DNA from: Streptomyces cavernae
GTDB taxonomy: Bacteria > Actinomycetota > Actinomycetes > Streptomycetales > Streptomycetaceae
Length of the DNA stretch: 64,000 nt
Assembly (NCBI RefSeq): GCF_004023625.1
Contig: NZ_RPDJ01000026.1
Coordinates: 1-64,000, forward strand
Direction: 5' to 3'
Made by a program: the position numbers and the translations under genes. The stretch's first letter is position 1, and the number at the start of each line of letters is the position of its first letter. Under the pieces are notes generated by a model. The model saw nothing but the letters and a program-made list of their open reading frames with translations. It searched no databases and was not told where the DNA came from. This document shows, piece by piece, positions 8,837 to 16,336 of this stretch.

Positions 8837-10408
8837 ATGAGAAAACGCGCAGCCGTGCTGTGCGGTGCCGCCGTCATGGTGGCCGGGGCGCTCACCGCTG
8901 TCCCTGCCGAGGCGATCACACCGGGCAACACGGCGACCGCCGCCCAAGCGGCGAAGCTCAGCTGGAAGAAATGCGGCACCAAGGACTACCCGACGCTCCA
9001 GTGTTCGTCGTTGAAGGTGCCGCTCGACTACAACAACCCGCGCGGTACGAAGATCGCCCTCGCGCTCTCGCGCGTCAAGCACACCGCGACGAAGTCGCAG
9101 GGACCACTGCTGGTCAACCCCGGCGGGCCGGGCGGCAGCGGACTCACCCTGGCCGGCTTCGTGGCCTCCTCGCTGCCCAAGTCGGTTGCCGCGCAGTACG
9201 ACGTGATCGGCTTCGACCCGCGGGGCGTAGGCAAGAGCTCCCCCGCACTGGACTGCAAGCCGAAGTACTTCGCACCGGTGCGCCCGGACAGCGTGCCGCG
9301 CACTGCCGCCATCGAGCAGGCCAACCTCAAGCGCGCCCAGTCCTTCGCGAAGGCGTGCGGCACCAAGTACGGCAAGGTGCTGCCGCACATCAACACGGTG
9401 AACGCCGTGAAGGACATGGAGTCGATCCGGGCCGCGCTCGGGGCGAAGAAGATCAACTACTTCGGTTACTCGTACGGGACTTACCTGGGCGCCGTGTACG
9501 CCAAGCTGTACCCGCAGCGGGTGCGGCGGCTGGTGCTGGACTCCATCGTCGATCCCACGGGCGTCTGGTACGCGGACAACCTCGCACAGGACTACGCGTT
9601 CGACGGCCGCCACAAGGCGTTCATGGCGTGGGTCGCCAAGTACGACGCCACCTACAAGCTCGGTACGGACCCTGCGGCCATCGAGGCCAAGTGGTACGCG
9701 ATGCGCGCCGCACTGGCCAAGAAGCCGGCGGGCGGCAAGGTGGGCGCCTCCGAACTGGAGGACACGTTCCTCCCCGGCGGCTACTACAACGGCTACTGGC
9801 CGTACCTGGCCGAGGCGTTCGCGGCCTACGTGAACGACAAGGACGCGGACCCGCTGGTCGAGGCGTACGACAACTTCGCCGCGGTGGACGCCGCCGGCGA
9901 CAACGGCTACAGCATCTACACCTCGGTGCAGTGCCGGGACGCCTCCTGGCCCCGCAACTGGGCGAAGTGGCGGGCCGACAACTGGAAGGTGTACTCCAAG
10001 GCGCCGTTCATGACCTGGAACAACGCCTGGTACAACGCGCCCTGCGCCTTCTGGCCGACCAAGTCGCTGAAGCCCGTGAACGTCGCCAACAGCAAGCTGC
10101 CGCCGGTGCTGCTGTTCCAGGCGACGGACGACGCGGCCACTCCCTACGAGGGCGGCGTCACCGTCCACAAGCTGCTGAAGGGCTCCAGCCTCGTGGTGGA
10201 GCAGGGTGGCGGCAACCACGGCATCAGCCTCAGCGGGAACGCCTGCCTGGACAAGTACCTGGCGACGTACCTCACCAACGGGAAGGTGCCGCGCGGCAGC
10301 GGGGCGGTCGACGCGACCTGCAAGGCGCTCGCGGACCCCAAGCCGCTGAGCACGGCCTCGGCCGCACGCGGGGCGACGCTGCACGGGATGATCGGCTCCC
10401 GCGGGTAA
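8837..10408 (+). CDS. Secreted alpha/beta-hydrolase, tripeptidyl-aminopeptidase (TAP) family
   Basis: A 523-residue exported serine peptidase/hydrolase. It starts with a clear Sec signal peptide (RKR, hydrophobic core, cleavage near AEA, residue 26). The oxyanion strand is VNPGGPGGSG, the nucleophile elbow is GYSYG with Ser212, an Asp lies in LFQATDDAATPYEG and a His in GGNHG within the C-terminal TAP-like domain. The family removes tripeptides or small groups from N termini outside the cell. The ATG at 8837 is chosen over an upstream in-frame ATG because GGGAGGA lies 5 bases before it and the signal peptide begins there. Confidence 0.92.
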   Translation: MRKRAAVLCGAAVMVAGALTAVPAEAITPGNTATAAQAAKLSWKKCGTKDYPTLQCSSLKVPLDYNNPRGTKIALALSRVKHTATKSQGPLLVNPGGPGGSGLTLAGFVASSLPKSVAAQYDVIGFDPRGVGKSSPALDCKPKYFAPVRPDSVPRTAAIEQANLKRAQSFAKACGTKYGKVLPHINTVNAVKDMESIRAALGAKKINYFGYSYGTYLGAVYAKLYPQRVRRLVLDSIVDPTGVWYADNLAQDYAFDGRHKAFMAWVAKYDATYKLGTDPAAIEAKWYAMRAALAKKPAGGKVGASELEDTFLPGGYYNGYWPYLAEAFAAYVNDKDADPLVEAYDNFAAVDAAGDNGYSIYTSVQCRDASWPRNWAKWRADNWKVYSKAPFMTWNNAWYNAPCAFWPTKSLKPVNVANSKLPPVLLFQATDDAATPYEGGVTVHKLLKGSSLVVEQGGGNHGISLSGNACLDKYLATYLTNGKVPRGSGAVDATCKALADPKPLSTASAARGATLHGMIGSRG

Positions 10409-10492
10409 GCGTTCAGCACCGGCCCGCACCGAGGTGACGACCCGTCGGGGGCAGGTACCGCGATGTCAGACCCCTGGTCCACCATGAGGACC

Positions 10493-10891
10493 ATGAGTGA
10501 GCTGACCCGGATCCCCGCCCCCGACGGGGTCGCCCCCGCCTCCGCCTACAGCCACGTGGTGATGGGCACAGGCCGTTTCGTGGCGATCTCCGGCCAACTC
10601 CCCTTGGACGAGGACGGCAAGCTGGTCGGCGCGGACGACCCTGAGGCCCAGGCCCGCCAGGTCTTCGAAAACCTCCGCCGCTGCCTCGCCGCCACGGGAG
10701 CCACCTTCGACGACGTCGTGAAACTGACGTTCTTCGTCAAGGACATGTCCCACATGCCCGCGATCCGCGCGGCCCGCGACGCCCACATACCCTCAGACCG
10801 CCTCCCCGCGGCCTCCGCGGTCCAGGTGGCGGCGCTGATCTCCCCCGAGTACCTGATGGAGATCGAGGCTTACGCCGTGTTGCCGGAGTGA
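10493..10891 (+). CDS. RidA-family enamine/imine deaminase
   Basis: A 132-residue single-domain protein of the RidA/YjgF/Rid family. It matches the family in length and has a Rid-like core (AISGQLPLDEDGKL), the helix QARQVFENLRRCLAATGA and the closing strand EIEAYAVLPE. Archetypal RidA hydrolyses reactive enamines such as 2-aminoacrylate produced by PLP enzymes. The conserved active-site Arg is replaced in the stretch RLPAASAVQVAAL, so activity should not be assumed. ATG at 10493 follows an earlier in-frame ATG at 10463; the later one starts at the conserved domain. It is 84 bases downstream of the peptidase gene. Confidence 0.85.
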   Translation: MSELTRIPAPDGVAPASAYSHVVMGTGRFVAISGQLPLDEDGKLVGADDPEAQARQVFENLRRCLAATGATFDDVVKLTFFVKDMSHMPAIRAARDAHIPSDRLPAASAVQVAALISPEYLMEIEAYAVLPE

Positions 10892-10916
10892 TCCGGGGAG
10901 TTTCACGGCCTGCCGA

Positions 10917-11092
10917 GGGCCCGGGGGCGGCAGCCCCGGCCGGGCTACGGGACAGTGCCCAGGGAACGGGATGCCGCATCATTCAGCCCGTCCGGCGTTT
11001 GAGGACAAGGCCGCCAGGCCAACAAGCGGGGGCCCGGGGGGCGGCAGCCCCCGGCGGGGCTTCGGGGCAGTGCCCAGGGGACGGGACGGGTA
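10917..11092. repeat. Streptomyces-type dispersed intergenic repeat with flanking direct copies
   Basis: A central block, CCCGTCCGGCGTTTGAGG, at about 10987-11004 is flanked by two near-identical direct copies: about 10917-10970 and about 11031-11088. Each copy begins GGCCCGGGGGCGGCAGCC (one G longer in the second) and continues through CAGTGCCCAGG. Each also contains an internal G-run/C-run hairpin. I recognise the central core as a sequence that recurs in intergenic DNA of many Streptomyces. No open frame fits. It lies between convergent genes and may serve as a folded 3' end. Confidence 0.7.
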
Positions 11093-11173
11093 GGGGCGGC
11101 GGGGGCAAGGAAAGCCCGCGGCGACGGGGGCAACCCTGCGCCGCGGGGCGGGCGAACCCTGCGGCGGCGGAGC

Positions 11174-11800
11174 CTAACGGTGCCGGGAGCGCGGCTCCGG
11201 TACCTGGGGCAACCGGGACAGGGCGCGGGTCGCCGTTTCCGAGAGGGCGGGGTGGGCGCGGGCCTCGTTCAGGACGGCGCGGGCACGCTCGTCGCCCAGT
11301 GCCCCCAGCCCCTCGACGCAGGCGAGCGCGACCCGGCGGTACGGGTCGTTCGGCCGGAGGCGACGCGCCAGTGTCGTGATGAGGGCGGGGACCGACTCGG
11401 GAGCACGGAGTTCGGCGAGGAGCCGCACGGGGTGGAGGGCGTATGCGACGCGGAGTTCGTTCGTGGCCAGAGCCGCCGCGGCGCGTGCCGTGCGGGGATC
11501 GCCGAGCCGGGCCAGCGCGTGCGCGGCGGAGGCGCACCGCTGCGGATCACGGTGGTTCAGCAGCAGGACGAGCGCCTCGAAGGCCCGCCGGTCCCCCAGC
11601 AGCCCCAGCCGGAAGGCCGCCACCTCCCGCGCCCACAACGGCTGTCCGGGCTCGGTGAGGACGACCGCCAGTTCACCCGGGTCGCGCGTGGCGACCAGCC
11701 GTTCGAAGGAGTCCGACCCCCCGGACTCCTTCCGTAAGCGTTCCGTGAGCGCTCGCAACTCTTCGTCCATGAAACCGAGCTTATCCGCGACGTACATCAC
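11174..11800 (-). CDS. HEAT-repeat protein
   Basis: A protein of up to 208 residues made of short alpha-helical repeats. Segments such as REVAAFRLGLLGDRRAFEAL, AHALARLGDPRTARA and VEGLGALGDERARAVL show the two-helix HEAT/PBS-lyase pattern with conserved G-D and A-L positions. It is a protein-interaction scaffold and no enzymatic residues are seen. The start is uncertain: GTG 11800, ATG 11797 and ATG 11770 (MDEEL) are all possible and none has a strong ribosome site. It is convergent with the RidA gene and divergent from the dehydrogenase. Partners are unknown. Confidence 0.75.
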   Translation of the reverse strand: MMYVADKLGFMDEELRALTERLRKESGGSDSFERLVATRDPGELAVVLTEPGQPLWAREVAAFRLGLLGDRRAFEALVLLLNHRDPQRCASAAHALARLGDPRTARAAAALATNELRVAYALHPVRLLAELRAPESVPALITTLARRLRPNDPYRRVALACVEGLGALGDERARAVLNEARAHPALSETATRALSRLPQVPEPRSRHR

Positions 11801-12145
11801 ACAACCCCGTCAGGGAGAGAGACTGGCGCGCTCGTTACCCACGGGTTAAGCTCAGACGAGCGAGACACCCTCTCGCGCTTCTCGTGGCGGCCTGGTGACG
11901 CAGCCGTCGCGAGCGCTGGTCGGTTCGGTACACCAAGCACCAAGTACCGCATGTACGACCCGGCTCCGGGACAGGGCCGGTCGGTTTCCCGTTCGTGTGC
12001 GCCCTCGGGCCCGCGGACGGACGCCCCGGGCGTGTGCGCTTGTCAGCCCGGACACCCCACCCGCCGGTCGGAGCACCCGTGCGCATCGCGCACCGCCGTG
12101 CGTGCCGTGCCGTCCCAGTCGTCACCTCATTCCTGGAGTCCCGCG
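11801..12145. other. Intergenic region upstream of the 3-hydroxyacyl-CoA dehydrogenase
   Basis: 345 bases between divergent genes. The plus-strand frame is open through it, but codon use is poor and there is no conserved start, so I treat it as a promoter/leader region. CCTGGAG at 12132-12138 is the ribosome site of the dehydrogenase. I found no convincing promoter hexamers, riboswitch or repeat. Confidence 0.5.
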
Positions 12146-13951
12146 ATGGCCACTCCCCTTTCCGACACCCCCCTGTCCCCGCTCAAGACCGTCGCCGTCG
12201 TCGGCCTCGGCACCATGGGCGCCGGTATCGCCGAGGTCCTCGCCCGGGCCGGCCGCGACGTGATCGGCATCGACATCAGCGAGGCCGCGGCCCGGGGGGC
12301 CGTCGCCACCGTGGAGGCCTCCACCGAGCGCGCCGTGGAGCGCGGCCGGCTCGGCGAGCAGGAGCGCGGCGAGATCCTGGCCCGCCTGCGGACCTCCACC
12401 GAGCTCGAGGCCGCCGCCGACGCCGATCTGGTGATCGAGGTGGTCCCGGAGTCGTACGCGATCAAGCAGCAGGTCTTCCGCGCCCTGGACGCCATCGTGC
12501 GCCCGGAGACCATCCTGGCGACCGGCACCAACGCCCTGTCGGTGACCCGGCTCGCCGCCGACTCCGCCCGCCCGGAGCGCGTGCTCGGCCTGCACTTCTT
12601 CAACCCGGCGCCCGCGATGAAGCTGGTCGAGGTGGTCTCCTCGGTGCTCACCGCCCCGGCGGCCGTCGCCGCGGTCACCGATCTCGCGCTGGAGCTGGGC
12701 AAGGAACCGGTCGCCGTCGGCGACCGCCCGGGTTTCGTCGCCGACGGCCTCCTCTTCGGTTACCTCAACCAGGCCGCCGCGATGTACGAGGCCAAGTACG
12801 CCTCCCGCGAGGACATCGACGCCGCGATGCGCCTGGGCTGCGGGCTGCCCATGGGGCCGCTGGCGCTGCTGGACCTCATCGGCGTCGACACCGCGCGCAC
12901 GGTCCTGGACGCCATGTACGCCGCCTCCCGGGACCGGCTGCACGCGCCCGCGCCCATCCTCAAGCAGCTCAGCGAGGCGGGCCTGACCGGACGCAAGGCG
13001 GGCCGCGGCTTCTACACCTACGAGGCCCCGGGGAGCGCCACGGTCGTGCCGGACGCGCTCACGCCCGTCCCCGACGCCGCGCGGGCCACCGGTCGCACGG
13101 TCCGCTCGGTCGGTGTCGCCGGCTCCGGGACCATGGCCTCCGGCATCGCGGAGGTCTTCGCGAAGGCCGGCTACCACGTGGTGCTCGCCGCCCGTACCGA
13201 GGAGAAGGCGCAGGCGGCGAAGGCCCGCATCGGCAAGTCGCTTTCACGCTCTGTCGACAAGGGACGGCTGACGGCCGAGGCCGCGGCAGGGACCCTGGAG
13301 CGGATCGTCCCGGCGGGGTCCTGTGACGCCTTCGCCGACGTCGATCTCGCCGTGGAGGCCATCGCCGAGGACCTGGAGGTCAAGCGGCAGCTGTTCGCCA
13401 CCCTGGACAAGGTGTGCAAGCCGGGCGCCGTGCTGGCGACCACCACCTCCTCCTTGCCGGTCGTCGCCTGTGCCCGCGCCACCTCGCGGCCGCAGGACGT
13501 CATCGGGATGCACTTCTTCAACCCGGCCCCGGCGATGAAGCTGGTCGAGGTGGTCCGCACCGTCCTGACCGCGGACGACGTGCACGCCACCGTCCGCGAG
13601 GTCTGCGCCGAGATCAAGAAGCACCCGGTGGACTGCGGGGACCGCGCGGGCTTCATCGTGAACGCCCTGCTGTTCCCGTACCTCAACAACGCGATCAAGA
13701 TGGTGCAGGAGCACTACGCGTCCCTGGACGACATCGACGCGGCGATGAAGCTGGGCGGCGGCTACCCCATGGGCCCCTTCGAGCTCCTGGACGTGGTCGG
13801 CCTCGATGTCTCCCTCGCCATCGAGAAGGTCCTGCACCGCGAGTTCCGCGACCCGGGCCTCGCCCCGGCTCCGCTGCTGGAGCACCTGGTGGCCGCGGGC
13901 TGCCTCGGCCGCAAGACCGGCCGCGGCTTCCGCGAATATGCCCGGCGCTGA
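12146..13951 (+). CDS. 3-hydroxyacyl-CoA (3-hydroxybutyryl-CoA) dehydrogenase, tandem duplicated
   Basis: A 601-residue NAD(P)-dependent enzyme oxidising or reducing 3-hydroxyacyl-CoA. It contains two complete copies of the short (about 290-residue) dehydrogenase. Copy 1 has the Rossmann motif GLGTMGAGIAEVLARAG and copy 2 has GSGTMASGIAEVFAKAG. Both carry the LHFFNPAPAMKLVEVV / MHFFNPAPAMKLVEVV active-site block (His), and both have a C-terminal dimerisation domain ending in RKAGRGFYTY / RKTGRGFREY. The adjacent ethylmalonyl-CoA operon needs 3-hydroxybutyryl-CoA made from acetoacetyl-CoA, so this is its likely supplier. The ATG at 12146 has CCTGGAG upstream; the longer open frame has no matching ribosome site. 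Confidence 0.92.
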   Translation: MATPLSDTPLSPLKTVAVVGLGTMGAGIAEVLARAGRDVIGIDISEAAARGAVATVEASTERAVERGRLGEQERGEILARLRTSTELEAAADADLVIEVVPESYAIKQQVFRALDAIVRPETILATGTNALSVTRLAADSARPERVLGLHFFNPAPAMKLVEVVSSVLTAPAAVAAVTDLALELGKEPVAVGDRPGFVADGLLFGYLNQAAAMYEAKYASREDIDAAMRLGCGLPMGPLALLDLIGVDTARTVLDAMYAASRDRLHAPAPILKQLSEAGLTGRKAGRGFYTYEAPGSATVVPDALTPVPDAARATGRTVRSVGVAGSGTMASGIAEVFAKAGYHVVLAARTEEKAQAAKARIGKSLSRSVDKGRLTAEAAAGTLERIVPAGSCDAFADVDLAVEAIAEDLEVKRQLFATLDKVCKPGAVLATTTSSLPVVACARATSRPQDVIGMHFFNPAPAMKLVEVVRTVLTADDVHATVREVCAEIKKHPVDCGDRAGFIVNALLFPYLNNAIKMVQEHYASLDDIDAAMKLGGGYPMGPFELLDVVGLDVSLAIEKVLHREFRDPGLAPAPLLEHLVAAGCLGRKTGRGFREYARR

Positions 13952-14096
13952 CCGGTCGGCACGGCCCGGGTACGGGTCCCCGGTGCGCGCCGACTGGGGC
14001 GGGCTGCTCGATCCTGCCGTGGTCCCTCCGTCCGCCGAGGGCGGAGGGACCACCGGTTCGGCCCGTTCACCCGCGCACATGCAGTACGTTCGGGGC

Positions 14097-14912
14097 ATGC
14101 CCCAGCCTGCCAAGCCGCCCCGAACCACGACCGTGCCCGACGCTCCGGAAAGTGCCGCAGGCAGTCGCGCCGCCGCCCAACGGCTCAAAATGCGCCGCGA
14201 ACTGGCCGCCGCGGCCATGGAGCTGTTCGCCGCGAAGGGCTACGAGGCGACCACCGTCGACGAGATCGCGGCGGCGGCCGGGGTGGCCCGGCGCACCTTC
14301 TTCCGGCACTTCCGCTCCAAGGAGGAGGCGATCTTCCCGGACCACGACGACACCCTGGTCCGGGCGGAGGCGGTGCTCAACGCCGCACCGGCGCACGAGC
14401 ACCCCCTCGACACGGTGTGCCGCGGCATCAAGGAGGTCATGCGGATGTACGCGGCCCGCCCCGAGATCTCCGTGCAGCGCTACAAGCTCACCCGCGAGGT
14501 GCCGACCCTGCGGGAGGCGGAGATCGCCTCGGTGGCCCGCTACGAGCGCCTCTTCACCCGGTATCTGCTGGGCCACTTCGACGAGCACGCCCACGACGAC
14601 GACGCGAACGACGATCCGCTGCTCGCGGAGGTGGCGGCGTCGGCGGTGGTCACCGCCCACAACCACGTGCTCCGCAGATGGCTGCGGGGTGGCGGGCAGG
14701 GCGATGTCGAGGCCCAGCTGGACCACGCCTTCGCCATCGTCCGCAAGACCTTCGGCACGGGTATCGGCGCCGGCCGCACGACCTCCCCGCGGCCCGCGCC
14801 GCCGGCGACCGTGGCCTCCCAGGGAGAGGTTCTGGTGACGGTGGCCAGGACGGACGCGCCGCTGGACGAGGTGATGAAGACCATCGAACAGGCGTTGCGC
14901 GACCGTACGTGA
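14097..14912 (+). CDS. TetR-family transcriptional regulator
   Basis: A 271-residue regulator with an N-terminal TetR helix-turn-helix (about residues 35-85: AAMELFAAKGYEATTVDEIA then AGVARRTFFRHFRSKEEAI) and a helical ligand-binding/dimer domain (about 90-225). A Pro/Ala-rich extension and a further helical tail make it longer than the usual 190-220 residues. It sits between the 3-hydroxyacyl-CoA dehydrogenase and the ccr operon, so control of acyl-CoA metabolism is plausible but inferred. Starts at 14097 or 14079 (in-frame ATGs) are both possible. Its stop is 4 bases from the convergent endonuclease/exonuclease stop. Confidence 0.9.
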   Translation: MPQPAKPPRTTTVPDAPESAAGSRAAAQRLKMRRELAAAAMELFAAKGYEATTVDEIAAAAGVARRTFFRHFRSKEEAIFPDHDDTLVRAEAVLNAAPAHEHPLDTVCRGIKEVMRMYAARPEISVQRYKLTREVPTLREAEIASVARYERLFTRYLLGHFDEHAHDDDANDDPLLAEVAASAVVTAHNHVLRRWLRGGGQGDVEAQLDHAFAIVRKTFGTGIGAGRTTSPRPAPPATVASQGEVLVTVARTDAPLDEVMKTIEQALRDRT

Positions 14913-14916
14913 CGCC

Positions 14917-15807
14917 TCACGCGGGCAGCTCGACCACGAGGGGCCGGTGGTCCGAGACCGGGGTCCGCGGCGCCCGTACCCCGACCACCTCCCCGCACCG
15001 GAACGCACCGTCCACCAGCACATGGTCGAACTGCACCCGAGGCCGGTGCGCGGGAAAGGTCGGGACCCGGGCCAGGTCCCGCCAGCCCCGCCCGGTCCCG
15101 GTGCCGTTGCCGGAGCCGGTCGTCCCGGCCGCGTTGAGCACGGTCCTGGGGAGCGCGCCGACCAGGTTGAAGTCACCCAGCAGCACCTGCGGCCGGGGCA
15201 GTCCGGCGAGCCAGCCGCGCAGGGCGAGCAGCTGACCGGCGTTCCACCCCGGCACGAACGACAGGTGCAGTGCCACCGCCGTGAAGGGTCCCCGCGGTCC
15301 GTCCAGCACAGCGGCCAGCACCGGCCGCGGCTGGTCCCGGACGACGGTGAGCCCGGGCCGCCCCGCCACCCGCAGGGGCAGGCCGAGGGGCGCCGCGGAA
15401 AACCGCCGCGCCCGCCACTGCCGTACCGGAAGCCTGGAGATCAGGGCGATCCCGTGCGAGGGGACACCGGGAGCGGCGTGGGCCGGACCCGCGTCCTCGG
15501 GTCCGTACACCCGTAGCCCTGGTTCGGCCGGGTCCAGGACCCAGCCCCGGTCCGGTACCGCACGGCCGTGGAACGCCGACGCGTAGCGCCAGTCCCGCAC
15601 GCCCGCGGCCTCGGCGGCGATCCGGGCCTGGTCGACGTTCCCCGACCGCTCCTGAAGCCGGTCGAGCTCCTGCAGTGCAAGTACGTCGGCGTCCAGGGAC
15701 GCGACGGCTTCCGCGAGCGGCCGCTCGGGAGCCTCGGAAGGGGCGGGGAGGGGGCGGCCGTCGCGGAGCGTCCGACCGTGCAGCACATTGAACGTCGCCA
15801 GCCTCAC
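14917..15807 (-). CDS. Endonuclease/exonuclease/phosphatase-family hydrolase
   Basis: A 296-residue metal-dependent phosphodiesterase-fold protein. Family landmarks in order: RLATFNVLHGR (metal-binding Asn), VLALQELDRLQ (metal-binding Glu), TAVALHLSF (His), LLGDFN (Asp/Asn pair) and the terminal SDHRPLVVEL (Asp/His). All catalytic positions look intact. The family cuts DNA or dephosphorylates lipids and nucleotides, so the substrate cannot be told. The GTG at 15807 is chosen because it directly begins the first conserved strand. There is no signal peptide. It is divergent from ccr across a 529-base regulatory region. Confidence 0.88.
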   Translation of the reverse strand: MRLATFNVLHGRTLRDGRPLPAPSEAPERPLAEAVASLDADVLALQELDRLQERSGNVDQARIAAEAAGVRDWRYASAFHGRAVPDRGWVLDPAEPGLRVYGPEDAGPAHAAPGVPSHGIALISRLPVRQWRARRFSAAPLGLPLRVAGRPGLTVVRDQPRPVLAAVLDGPRGPFTAVALHLSFVPGWNAGQLLALRGWLAGLPRPQVLLGDFNLVGALPRTVLNAAGTTGSGNGTGTGRGWRDLARVPTFPAHRPRVQFDHVLVDGAFRCGEVVGVRAPRTPVSDHRPLVVELPA

Positions 15808-15941
15808 CAGCGCAGGGTACTCACCCGCACGGCCCAACCGCCCGGCTCTTCCCGCACACGTCTCCCGGCCGCCGTGCACAAGATCCGCCGACGCCGGCCT
15901 CCCGCATTCGCAACCGATTTGCCCTGATCAGGCATGCATTT

Positions 15942-15972
15942 CGATCGATCAACGATCACTGGCGATCGATCA
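15942..15972. promoter_or_regulatory. Paired CGATCGATCA direct repeats upstream of ccr
   Basis: CGATCGATCA occurs at 15942-15951 and again at 15963-15972. The 21-bp start-to-start distance equals two helical turns. Each copy contains the self-complementary GATCGATC. A further palindrome, CCTGATCAGG, sits at about 15923-15932. The block lies in the 529-base gap between the divergent endonuclease and ccr genes. The arrangement suggests a cooperative regulator site; the binding protein is unknown. Confidence 0.5.
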
Positions 15973-16015
15973 TCGCTCATCTGTTACGACGAAATGACAA
16001 ACGAGAGAAATTCTT

Positions 16016-16057
16016 GGCACCGAGTGCCTTGCACCGTGACACGGCGTGCCATACGTT
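16016..16057 (+). promoter_or_regulatory. Candidate promoter of the ethylmalonyl-CoA operon with adjacent dyad
   Basis: TTGCAC (16029-16034), a 17-base spacer and TACGTT (16052-16057) form a good vegetative-type promoter about 270 bases ahead of the ccr start. Immediately upstream the perfect dyad GGCAC-CGA-GTGCC (16016-16028) abuts the -35, a placement typical of an operator. The long leader that follows (to 16336) shows no recognisable riboswitch; I looked for cobalamin-box elements because the operon includes a B12 enzyme and saw none. Confidence 0.55.
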
Positions 16058-16336
16058 GAAGGAGTCCGGGCGGCCGGCGCGCAGTGAACCGTCGCGCGTC
16101 GGCTGTCCCCGCAAGCCCTCGGGCCTGCGCGCCCGGACGCCTGCGTCACAGGCAACCCTCCGCGCCGACCCGCGCTGCCGCACCACCTCCGCCGAACCGA
16201 CGGCACCAGCACCCAAGCACCGCAGCACCCCGACGTAACCCTCGACGTCTCCCCGCCACACATCCCTCAGCCCCCGACCCCGCTCGGACACCCGGTCACT
16301 CGGTCAGGGGAGACACCACTTCGCCGGAGGCAACCG

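Noticed and set aside
11951..12145. N-terminal extension of the 3-hydroxyacyl-CoA dehydrogenase from an earlier ATG
   Set aside because: The added residues are Pro/Cys/Arg-rich and unrelated to the family; the ATG at 12146 has a ribosome site and begins 15 residues before the first Rossmann strand.
16058..16336. Cobalamin riboswitch in the ccr leader
   Set aside because: The operon contains a B12-dependent mutase, so I looked for conserved B12-box sequences and long paired regions, but found none.
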